This document shows, in pieces, positions 18,347-25,032 of a stretch of DNA of 64,000 bases; position 1 is the first letter of the stretch; every line of letters begins with the position of its first letter. Where the stretch lies: positions 1,080,593 through 1,144,592 of the forward strand of contig DP000238.1 in NCBI GenBank assembly GCA_000200715.1, written 5' to 3'. Position numbers and translations under genes: made by a program. The notes under the pieces were generated by a model that searched no databases, was not told the DNA's origin, and saw only the letters and a program-made list of their open reading frames with translations. The stretch is from Cenarchaeum symbiosum A (GTDB lineage: Archaea; Thermoproteota; Nitrososphaeria; Nitrososphaerales; Nitrosopumilaceae).

Positions 18347-19188
18347 TGGATGCACTATCCATTCGTCGCATTGCATTAAAAAAGAATCTGCCCAGAGGAG
18401 TCATAGAAAGAGATTATGTGTTAACAAACCTGTTATCTGTCATGGTCGATTTTCCCAAAATCGACAAGATGGTGTTCAAGGGCGGCACGTCGCTAAAGAA
18501 GGCGTACTTTGAGGATTTTAGATATTCCGAGGATCTTGACTTTGGTTGTTTGGAAGACGTCTCGGAGGAGTTCAAGGACTATTTGAGGCACAGTATAAGA
18601 AAGCTGGATGTGGATTTTGCCGAGATCAAGCCAAACAAAAGGAAGGGCAAATCCAGCTTCAAGATCATGTACAATAGCATCTTCAGGAGGGCAGGTGCTG
18701 ACGCAGATACAAGCGCAGGCGGCAGGCTGGGTGTTGACATAGACATGAACTTGAGCGGCAGCGTGATCATCGACCCGCAGAACAAGCAACTGCTCGATCA
18801 TTATCCGGAATTTCCCGGACCGTACAGCATGCCCACAATGAGTCTAGAGGAGACCATGGCCGAGAAGGTATCTGCCTTGACACACTCCCGCCATGCCAGA
18901 CATTTGTATGATGTGGTGTTTCTGCACAGCCGTGGCGTGCCAATCAACATGGACATGGTCAATACCAAGACAAAATCAGAATATGAGGAAGATTTTGATT
19001 TAGACAAACTTACGACCAGAATATACGAAAAGAAAGTCGGCTGGGCGGGCGGCCTGAAACCATTCATACCGCACAGCGTGCCGGATTTTGATGATACCGT
19101 GAATTATATCCTGAAGGCGGTCAAGGAGGCTATGAACGAAGCCCCGAGCGGCCGCCCGGCAGCAGGCCCGCCGAGCGCGCCCCGATGA
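18346..19188 (+). CDS. AbiEii-type nucleotidyltransferase toxin, module 4 (intact, divergent)
   Basis: 280 residues from the ATG overlapping the antitoxin stop (a TTG one codon earlier is possible). Conserved motifs: FKGGTSLKKAYF and RYSEDLDFG near residues 44-67, then EETMAEKVSALTHSRHARHLYDVVFLH. It is clearly more diverged from module 2 than the antitoxins are from each other. It carries an insertion before GVDIDMNLSG and a Pro/Ala-rich tail. The last 59 bases overlap the end of the convergent permease gene. It is the second functional-looking toxin of the array. Confidence 0.85.
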   Translation: MDALSIRRIALKKNLPRGVIERDYVLTNLLSVMVDFPKIDKMVFKGGTSLKKAYFEDFRYSEDLDFGCLEDVSEEFKDYLRHSIRKLDVDFAEIKPNKRKGKSSFKIMYNSIFRRAGADADTSAGGRLGVDIDMNLSGSVIIDPQNKQLLDHYPEFPGPYSMPTMSLEETMAEKVSALTHSRHARHLYDVVFLHSRGVPINMDMVNTKTKSEYEEDFDLDKLTTRIYEKKVGWAGGLKPFIPHSVPDFDDTVNYILKAVKEAMNEAPSGRPAAGPPSAPR

Positions 19189-19963
19189 CCCCCGCCAGGA
19201 ACACCACCGCGACCGCCACTATTGTCCCAGACGGCGCAAGACTCGCATAGTATGACAACAGTATCCCAAGAACCACCGAAAAGACAGAGACTGACGCCGA
19301 TATGACCAGTGTTATTCCAAAGCCCCTCCCAAACAGCATCGCAGTCACGCTGGGCACCACCACAAGCGCCGATATGAGCAGTATCCCCACCAATCTCATC
19401 GAGGTGACCACCGCGACAGCGGCCAGTGCCACAAAGAGATAGTTGAGCAGCGTGACGTTTATCCCGGATATTCGCGCCTGCTCCTCGCTGAATGATATGT
19501 GCAGCAGCTGCCCCCTCAGCGCCAGAATCGCGCCAGCCACGCCCGCGCTGGCGGCTACTGTCACCACCACGTCCTCTATACTTACCAGCAGTATGCTCCC
19601 AAACAGAAAACTAAACAGGTCCGCGGAAAACCCGCCCGACGCGCTCACCAGTATCACCCCTGCCGCAAGCCCAGATACCAGGACCACTGCGACTGCGGCA
19701 TCGCCGGGTATGCTTGATGACCGGAGCCTCTGCAGGCTCAGCCCCCCCAGTATCGAGGCGGCATAGGCGCCCCACAAAGGGAACACCCCGAGAAAGAGGC
19801 CTGCTGCAACCCCGCCAAATGCAACGTGTGATATGCCGTCCCCGAACAGCGAGTACCTCCTTAACACAAGGAACATCCCGACAAGCGAGCATGTAACGGC
19901 CACGGCGGCCCCCGCAATGAGCGCCTTTTGCATAAAGCCATAGGCGAGCGCCTCCAGGACCAT
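19130..19963 (-). CDS. znuB: ABC-3 family metal transporter permease (ZnuB-like)
   Basis: 277 residues of mostly hydrophobic helices, with the family pattern VTCSLVGMFLVLRRYSLFGDGISHVAFGG near the N-terminus and LLISALVVVPSVTAML in the second half. It would form the membrane channel for Zn2+ or Mn2+ import with the ATPase and binding protein encoded just upstream in the same operon (4-base gap). The metal is inferred from the His-rich partner, not proven by this sequence. Confidence 0.9.
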   Translation of the reverse strand: MVLEALAYGFMQKALIAGAAVAVTCSLVGMFLVLRRYSLFGDGISHVAFGGVAAGLFLGVFPLWGAYAASILGGLSLQRLRSSSIPGDAAVAVVLVSGLAAGVILVSASGGFSADLFSFLFGSILLVSIEDVVVTVAASAGVAGAILALRGQLLHISFSEEQARISGINVTLLNYLFVALAAVAVVTSMRLVGILLISALVVVPSVTAMLFGRGFGITLVISASVSVFSVVLGILLSYYASLAPSGTIVAVAVVFLAGVIGARSAGLLPGGRSGLRS

Positions 19964-19967
19964 TATC

Positions 19968-20768
19968 CTACCCGTCGTGGCCGTGCATGTGCATCTGCAT
20001 GGCCGATTCCCTGTACTTGCCGAGCGCCTCTTCGTCTTTAAAGAACTGCTCCTTGCCCCCGTGAAAGAACAGACTCCCGTCCATGCACGCCACCTTCTCC
20101 GCGTGCCGCTCTATCGCGGTCAGGTCGTGCGACGACCAGATTATGGTCGTCCCACTCTCGTTTATCCTGTTCATTACATCGTAGAATGCGGCCTGCGATT
20201 CTGCATCCACCCCGGTGACCGGCTCATCCAGTATGAGCAGAAGGGGATCGTTGACAAGCGACTTTGCTATTATCACGCGCTGCAGCTCCCCGCCGGAGAG
20301 CTCCCCTATGCGGCGCCCCGCAAGGGCGCCAAGCCCCACGGTCGATAGTGCCGCGGCCGTCCTCTCCCGGGCCCCGCCGAGCCCCCCGTATGTGCGGCCC
20401 CACTCGAGCCCCGCCTCCCTTACCAGGCGGGCCCCCTTGGCGGTCCTCCGGGTGGAGACGCCCAGCGAGACCACGTCAGAGACGGTGGCCGGAAACCCGT
20501 GATCAAACGAGATCTTTTGCGGCACATACCCAACCAGGGGAACAAGGTGCCTGAGGCTGCGGGGCCCGTGCCCGAACAGCCGGACTGCCCCGCGGTGCGG
20601 CTGCAGGCCTAGTATAGCCCGGAACATGGTGGTCTTGCCCGCCCCGTTGGGGCCCACTATGCCCAGCAGGTCGCCCTGGAGCACATCAAAGCTGATGTCA
20701 TCTACGGCGGCCCTGCCGCCGTAATCGACGGTCAGGTGCTCGGCTGCAAGCACCTCAGCTACCGGCAA
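19968..20768 (-). CDS. znuC: ABC transporter ATPase for metal import (ZnuC-like)
   Basis: 266 residues with all ABC signatures in order: Walker A GPNGAGKTT (39-47), Q-loop YVPQK, signature LSGGE, Walker B LLILDEP and switch His in SSHD. The C-terminal tail HMHGHDG is rich in metal-binding residues, as in other zinc/manganese ATPases. Its start overlaps the end of the binding-protein gene by 10 bases, so translation is probably coupled. Confidence 0.92.
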   Translation of the reverse strand: MPVAEVLAAEHLTVDYGGRAAVDDISFDVLQGDLLGIVGPNGAGKTTMFRAILGLQPHRGAVRLFGHGPRSLRHLVPLVGYVPQKISFDHGFPATVSDVVSLGVSTRRTAKGARLVREAGLEWGRTYGGLGGARERTAAALSTVGLGALAGRRIGELSGGELQRVIIAKSLVNDPLLLILDEPVTGVDAESQAAFYDVMNRINESGTTIIWSSHDLTAIERHAEKVACMDGSLFFHGGKEQFFKDEEALGKYRESAMQMHMHGHDG

Positions 20769-22441
20769 CCGAGCGCCTCTTCCATGGAGTCCACGTTCTG
20801 TTCCATCTTGTCGAGCAGCGTCACGCCGGCGGCTGATTCCTCCGGGGTCACCGCCTCGATGGTGCTAAACGGTACAACGCGCGCTCCCGCCTCGGAGGCC
20901 ATCGATTCCGGCAGCCGCGGATCCGCAAGCTCGTCGGCCAGTATGACCCCCGTCCCCCTTGCCGCCTCTATGAAACCTGCAATCTCCGACGCGGACGCCA
21001 GCAGGTCCGGCTCCTGGCCCATCGAGACGAGATCCAGGCCGTACCTCTCCGCAAGGTGCGTGGGGGCGGCATGGAACGAGACCAGCCTTACCCCGCATTC
21101 TTCCGGCAGGGACTGCATGTCCCTATCAATGCCATCTAGCAGCAGGTTGTACTCTGCGGCATTCCTGGAATATGTCCCCGCGTTCTCCGGGTCTGCAGCT
21201 GATAGTGCCGATTCAATTACCAGCACCTGTTTCTGCGCCAGAACGGGATCAATCCATGTGTGCGGGTCGGGTCCGTGGTGGGCGTGGCCGTGGCCTGAAT
21301 CTCCCTCGTCATCGTCGTGCTCCCTGCCGTGATCATCGTCGTGCTCCCTGCCGTGATCATCGTCATCGTCGTGCTCCCTGCCGTGATCATCGTCATCGTC
21401 GTGCTCCCTGCCGTGATCATCGTCATCGTCGTGCTCCCTGCCGTGATCATCGTCATCGTCGTGCTCCCTGCCGTGATCATCGTCATCGTCGTGCTCCCTG
21501 CCGTGATCATCGTCATCGTCGTGCTCCCTGCCGTGATCATCGTCATCGTCGTGCTCCCTGCCGTGATCATCGTCATCGTCGTGCTCCCTGCCGTGATCAT
21601 CGTCATCGTCGTGCTCCCTGCCGTGATCATCGTCATCGTCGTGCTCCCTGCCGTGATCATCGTCCCTTTCGTGATCGTCATCGTCGTGCTCCCTGCCGTG
21701 ATCATCGTCCCTTTCGTGATCGTCATCGTCGTGCTCCCTGCCGTGATCATCGTCATCGTCGTGCTCCCTGCCGTGATCATCGTCCCTTTCGTGATCGTCA
21801 TCGTCGTGCTCCCTGCCGTGATCATCGTCCCTTTCGTGATCGTCATCGTCGTGCTCCCTGCCGTGATCATCGTCCCTTTCGTGATCGTCATCGTCGTGCT
21901 CCCTGCCGTGATCATCGTCCCTTTCGTGATCGTCATCTCTGTCGTGATCCCTGGCCTCACCGTCATGGTCATCGTGCTCCCTGTTCTGCCCAGATGAATC
22001 CCCGAGGAGAAGATCCTCCGACGCGCCCACAAATACAACATGGTCAAACTCGCCTGATTCTCTCAGGCTCTCCACGTACGGCTCCATGCCCAGCCCGTTG
22101 TATACGAACACGTCCGCGTCCTTTAGCAGCTGCAGCTCGCGCGCGCCGGGCTCCCAGCCGTGTGCGCCGGCCCCCGTGGGCGTAAGCTGCTCCACTGTAG
22201 CAGCATCGCCCGCCACATTCCGTGCCAGCTCGTAATACGGAAAGAACGACGCCACCACCAGCGTCCTCTCAATGGGTGCTGCGTCTCCGGGCGCCAGCGT
22301 CCCCTCGATAGGTGCTGCATCGCCCGGCGCCATTGCCCCCTCAAGCACGGTATCACTGCCGGGTACGGCCGCGGCAATCACAGCTACAATCACCGCAGCG
22401 GCCACAACCCCGCTTATCACATAGACCATCGGGCGGACCAT
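20759..22441 (-). CDS. znuA: Metal-binding ABC transporter lipoprotein/periplasmic-type protein with a very long His/Asp repeat (ZnuA-like)
   Basis: 560 residues from ATG 22441, chosen because a TATA box (22461-22469) is 24 nt upstream. N-terminal hydrophobic anchor (about 8-27), then the cluster A-1 binding-protein fold: SFFPYYELARNV, a His in GAHGWEP, DPHTWIDP and SFHAAPTHLAERYGLD. Between the lobes, where zinc-type proteins have a short His-rich loop, lies a repeat of about 220 residues built from HDDDDDHGRE and HERDDDHGREHDDDD units. It delivers Zn2+ or Mn2+ to the permease. The repeat could buffer or scavenge metal outside the membrane. About 300 residues is the family norm, so this one is nearly doubled. 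Confidence 0.9.
   Translation of the reverse strand: MVRPMVYVISGVVAAAVIVAVIAAAVPGSDTVLEGAMAPGDAAPIEGTLAPGDAAPIERTLVVASFFPYYELARNVAGDAATVEQLTPTGAGAHGWEPGARELQLLKDADVFVYNGLGMEPYVESLRESGEFDHVVFVGASEDLLLGDSSGQNREHDDHDGEARDHDRDDDHERDDDHGREHDDDDHERDDDHGREHDDDDHERDDDHGREHDDDDHERDDDHGREHDDDDDHGREHDDDDHERDDDHGREHDDDDHERDDDHGREHDDDDDHGREHDDDDDHGREHDDDDDHGREHDDDDDHGREHDDDDDHGREHDDDDDHGREHDDDDDHGREHDDDDDHGREHDDDDDHGREHDDDDDHGREHDDDHGREHDDDEGDSGHGHAHHGPDPHTWIDPVLAQKQVLVIESALSAADPENAGTYSRNAAEYNLLLDGIDRDMQSLPEECGVRLVSFHAAPTHLAERYGLDLVSMGQEPDLLASASEIAGFIEAARGTGVILADELADPRLPESMASEAGARVVPFSTIEAVTPEESAAGVTLLDKMEQNVDSMEEALGCR
21313..21933. repeat. In-frame tandem repeat array (30-bp and 45-bp units) inside znuA
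   Basis: 18 copies of GTGCTCCCTGCCGTG are spaced by 30 bp (one interval of 24 bp, several of 45 bp). All changes keep the reading frame and encode HDDDDDHGRE-type units. Purity at the DNA level implies recent expansion by slippage or recombination, so copy number probably varies between strains. Confidence 0.9.
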
Positions 22442-22447
22442 GGGATA

Positions 22448-22479
22448 GATTATTAACAATTCTATATAAATTAATAATC
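22448..22479. promoter_or_regulatory. Palindromic operator enclosing the znuA TATA box
   Basis: GATTATTAA (22448-22456) and its exact reverse complement TTAATAATC (22471-22479) flank the minus-strand TATA box at 22461-22469. A repressor bound here would block TBP. The neighbouring NikR-like protein is the natural candidate. Confidence 0.65.
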
Positions 22480-22532
22480 AACAACCTGTTTTTAGCATAT
22501 CTTGATAAATATACAGCAGCAATATTACATAG

Positions 22533-22566
22533 GATTATTAAGATCGGATATGCAATCTTAATAATG
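22533..22566. promoter_or_regulatory. Palindromic operator over the start of the NikR-like gene
   Basis: ATTATTAAGAT (22534-22544) and ATCTTAATAAT (22555-22565) form a perfect 11-bp inverted repeat with a 10-base spacer. It carries the same GATTATTAA half-site as the znuA operator. The right arm covers the A and T of the start codon at 22564, so binding would shut off this gene too. Confidence 0.65.
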
Positions 22567-22959
22567 GCCGACAAATCAAGGATCATCTCCGTATCCCTGA
22601 ACAGCGAGATGATAAGGGAGCTCGACAAGCTCCAGGAGTCTCTTGGGTTTACAGGCAGGTCGGAGATAGTCAGGGCGGGCATACGCACCTTTGTCCAGGA
22701 GGAGAAGCAAAAACAGGGCATGGAGGGCAAGAAGAGCGCGATACTCTTGGTAGTCCATGCAGACGAGTTTGACGGGCAGGTAGCGGGGATAAAGCGCGAC
22801 TATGAGGCCCTGATCAGGACCCATCTTCACAACACGATAGACGGGGGCAGGTGCGTGGAGTTATTCCTGTTAGACGGGGATGCAAAGAGGATAGAGTCTG
22901 TAACAAGGGGCTTTCTGACCAACAAAAACATGGACAGCGCAAAGCTCGTCATATTATAG
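22564..22959 (+). CDS. NikR-like metal-responsive transcriptional regulator
   Basis: 131 residues. An N-terminal ribbon-helix-helix (RIISVSLNSEMIRELDKL..GRSEIVRAGIRTFV, 6-44) is joined to an ACT-like domain with the metal site pattern H87-L-H89..C97 and a VEL(F)LLDGD strand. NikR proteins sense Ni2+, but divergent members sense other metals. The position next to znuABC and the shared palindromes suggest control of metal uptake and of itself. The 131-residue length is typical of the family. ATG 22564 was chosen because upstream in-frame codons cross the operator and encode no domain. Confidence 0.8.
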   Translation: MADKSRIISVSLNSEMIRELDKLQESLGFTGRSEIVRAGIRTFVQEEKQKQGMEGKKSAILLVVHADEFDGQVAGIKRDYEALIRTHLHNTIDGGRCVELFLLDGDAKRIESVTRGFLTNKNMDSAKLVIL

Positions 22960-22962
22960 TGA

Positions 22963-23054
22963 TGGACCGGATGGGGGTCGAACCCATGACCGTCGCGGGG
23001 CAGATGCCCTTACGCAGTGTGAGTGCGTCATCCTGACCACTAGACAACCGGTCC
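22963..23054 (-). tRNA. tRNA-Val (CAC), with an apparent intron of about 19 nt in the variable region
   Basis: On the minus strand GGACCGG (23054-23048) pairs with the 3' CCGGTCC. The D-arm is GTCT..GGAT, the anticodon stem ACGCA/TGCGT closes the loop CTCACAC (anticodon CAC, with T33), and the T-arm is ATGGG/CCCAT with loop TTCGACC. Between the anticodon stem and T-stem are 24 bases instead of about 5, including a GGGC-ATCT-GCCC hairpin. The anticodon is wrong for Leu or Ser, so a noncanonically placed intron is more likely than a long variable arm. I could not settle the bulge-helix-bulge or exact splice sites. Confidence 0.7.
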
Positions 23055-23086
23055 GGCGGTCCTGCGGGGCGGAACTTTTTGTGTCT

Positions 23087-23953
23087 TTAGTTTGGCCTGA
23101 GCAGGCCCCTTACCAGCCCCGGGACCCTCTCGAGAGGCTCGCTGCAGGCTGTGGCACCCTTGAATTTCTGCCCGCCGGATACCTGCTGGCCCCCGACCAG
23201 TACGGGGACGTCAGATGCAGACCGTATGGACGATATGAGCCTCTGTCCCGCCGGGACGTTCTCGCCGAGGGTTATCGATATCATGACGATATCCGGTTTT
23301 TCTTTTTCGATATGGTATAGAACGGTCTCGGCGGGGGCAGACGGCGATATGTTGGATACATCAAAGCCCCTGCTTTGCAAAAACGACTGCAGCACATGGC
23401 AGGACAGCGAGTGCTCCTCGCCTGACGGGGTGCAGATAAGCACCCTGGCCTGCCGTCCCCGGCGCCGCCCCTTGCGCGATACGGATGTGACAAGCTCCCT
23501 TGCCACGTTGCTTGCCACATGCTCCTCGCCTATGCCCAGCTTTCCATCCACCCAGAGCTCCCCTATTCTATACATGACGGGCCGGAGCACGTCGGTATAG
23601 AATGCGGCAAGTGTGCAGCATGCGCTGCACTCTGCATAGACCCGGACTGCCCCGTCCAGGTTTCCCTGTATGAGGAATCCCAGCAGGCGCCCGCGCGCGC
23701 CTTCGGCCGCATTTTCAACCCCGCCCGTGTTGGCCTCTAGAAATGCGGCTATCCGCGGGTTGTCCCTGTAATCGGCAGGTATGTCCTCTGCCCGGACAGA
23801 CGAGGCCTTGCCGAGATACTTTACTATCTCCTGTCTGGAGGTGCTCTTTTCCTTGTCCCAGACGCTCCTTACCAGATACAGGTACTTGTCGCCCTTTGAC
23901 GACTTTGCCCTTATGTAGACCAGAATATGCCCCGCCTTTTGTTCCCGTATAAT
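23087..23953 (-). CDS. Cobalamin (B12)-binding domain protein with N-terminal KYLG-type domain; nonstandard start
   Basis: The C-terminal half (from 23590) has the B12-binding fold: helical cap RIGELWVDGKLGIGEEHVASN, then a Rossmann-like part (VLICTPSGEEHSLSCHVL, IVMISITLGENVP, VPVLVGGQQVS). The usual DxHxxG His loop appears as SGEEHSL. The same frame continues upstream without a stop to about 24061 and encodes a compact domain (AGHILVYIRA.., YLYLVRSVWDKEKSTSRQEIVKYLGK). No in-frame ATG, GTG or TTG exists upstream of GTG 23590, so the likely start is ATT 23953 or ATA 23950, just after a terminator. A role in light or cobalamin sensing is possible but not shown. Confidence 0.65.
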   Translation of the reverse strand: MIREQKAGHILVYIRAKSSKGDKYLYLVRSVWDKEKSTSRQEIVKYLGKASSVRAEDIPADYRDNPRIAAFLEANTGGVENAAEGARGRLLGFLIQGNLDGAVRVYAECSACCTLAAFYTDVLRPVMYRIGELWVDGKLGIGEEHVASNVARELVTSVSRKGRRRGRQARVLICTPSGEEHSLSCHVLQSFLQSRGFDVSNISPSAPAETVLYHIEKEKPDIVMISITLGENVPAGQRLISSIRSASDVPVLVGGQQVSGGQKFKGATACSEPLERVPGLVRGLLRPN

Positions 23954-23989
23954 GAAAAAAACTGCCCGCGGGGGTTTTTGCGCCCCCGC
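23954..23989 (-). terminator. Hairpin followed by T7, probable terminator of the upstream gene
   Basis: On the minus strand GCGGGGG (23989-23983) pairs with CCCCCGC (23974-23968) around an A-rich loop. Seven T (23960-23954) follow after a short gap. It lies 59 bases past the end of the gene at 24048 and directly before the proposed start of the B12-binding gene. Confidence 0.5.
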
Positions 23990-24047
23990 AGATTCTCTTG
24001 AGATAACTGTACTGCGCGTCTGTTCTTGGCACTGTTCGGTGCGCGGA

Positions 24048-24887
24048 TCATTGCAGTACTAGGGGAAGTGTCGTGCTCCCCCACGGCTCGCTTATCCTCA
24101 GCACATACTCCCTGTCCGGGTGGTACTCCAGGGTCGTCCCCCCGTATCCGATGTTTGGACCAAAGAGCATCGTGAATACGCGGAAGCTGCCAGGATCAAG
24201 CACTATCGCCCCGTTGGTAAAGTCGGTGGATGCATACTTGTATGCCCTTGTCCCGTCCCAGACATCATAGTTGCAGATTGACGGGCCCGTGCAGGCCAGC
24301 GTGACCGTCTGTTCCCCGTTGTTTACTGCGAGTATGCTCACATCGAGTAGCGGCTGCCCGCTGGTGTTTATCTCAAAGCTGTTCCCCTTGAAATAGTACG
24401 TTATCGGGCCCGCCTCGAATGCACGGCCATTCTCCCTGTAATCCAGGGCCTCGGCTGCCTTTTTGGCATCGCGCTCGCAATCAAGCCTGTCTATTGTTCT
24501 CTTTATCGAACTGCACGCATCCGGCCCGTCTTCTGCCGGCGATGCCTGTCCAACGGGGACCGCCATGACCCCCGTGCTCATCAGGTGCTGTATCGCCGAT
24601 ACAAACTCGCCGTCGGATATGGAGCCGTCGGCCCACCATCCGGCGGTGGTCTTTACCCATTCAGGTATGCCGTCAGATGAATAAGAGGACACGGGCGTAT
24701 CCGGGATGGTCATTATCCCCTCGCCTATCAAATACTGTATCCCCAGGACAAACTCCTCGTCGGATATTGCCCCTTCTGCCCACCAGCCTGCGCTGCTCTT
24801 TACCCACGAGGGCACCTCTTCGCCCCACGCCTGTGCCAGCGGCAGCAGTATTGCTGCCGTTAGAATTGCTGTTATCTTTGAATTCAT
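24048..24887 (-). CDS. Secreted protein with two WVK-AGWW repeats
   Basis: 279 residues from the ATG that begins MNSKITAILTAAILLPLAQAWG, a signal peptide (a GTG three codons earlier is possible and better spaced from TATA box 24921-24929). Two tandem copies of a 40-residue repeat follow: PSWVKSSAGWWAEGAISDEEFVLGIQYL and PEWVKTTAGWWADGSISDGEFVSAIQHL. This repeat is typical of exported thaumarchaeal proteins. A Cys-containing linker and a beta-rich C-terminal domain (VNNGEQTVTLAC..., FRVFTMLFGPN) complete it. It is probably a cell-surface or pseudoperiplasmic binding protein. Substrate unknown. Confidence 0.8.
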   Translation of the reverse strand: MNSKITAILTAAILLPLAQAWGEEVPSWVKSSAGWWAEGAISDEEFVLGIQYLIGEGIMTIPDTPVSSYSSDGIPEWVKTTAGWWADGSISDGEFVSAIQHLMSTGVMAVPVGQASPAEDGPDACSSIKRTIDRLDCERDAKKAAEALDYRENGRAFEAGPITYYFKGNSFEINTSGQPLLDVSILAVNNGEQTVTLACTGPSICNYDVWDGTRAYKYASTDFTNGAIVLDPGSFRVFTMLFGPNIGYGGTTLEYHPDREYVLRISEPWGSTTLPLVLQ

Positions 24888-24917
24888 TGAGTACACTATA
24901 CAGTCGTCGGATATAAG

Positions 24918-24941
24918 CTAGTGGTAATAATGTGCCACTAG
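24918..24941. promoter_or_regulatory. Inverted repeat between divergent genes
   Basis: CTAGTGG (24918-24924) and CCACTAG (24935-24941) form a perfect 7-bp palindrome with a 10-base spacer. It abuts the minus-strand TATA box CTTATATCC and lies upstream of the oxidoreductase promoter (GTTAAATATG, 25000-25009). It is a possible regulator site for one or both genes. Confidence 0.4.
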
Positions 24942-25032
24942 TGCCTAAACTTGGCACCAGATGTGCCTGCCTTGCCACCATGCGGCAGAAACCGGGGCGC
25001 GTTAAATATGAGATACAAAGGATCCGCATTCC

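Noticed and set aside
21313-21933. CRISPR-like appearance of the regular repeat
   Set aside because: There are no unique spacers, the period is an exact multiple of three, and the array is within the znuA reading frame. It is a coding tandem repeat.
21172-22185. Long open frames on the plus strand and in alternative minus frames across the znuA repeat
   Set aside because: They arise because the 30-bp unit has no stop in several frames. The translations are monotonous repeats of RAPCRDHRH, VLPAVIIVI or TMITAGST without any start region or domain.
22963-23054. Class II tRNA (Leu or Ser) because of the long variable region
   Set aside because: The anticodon loop CTCACAC reads CAC (Val) with U33 in place. 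No Leu or Ser anticodon can be placed on the perfect five-pair stem.
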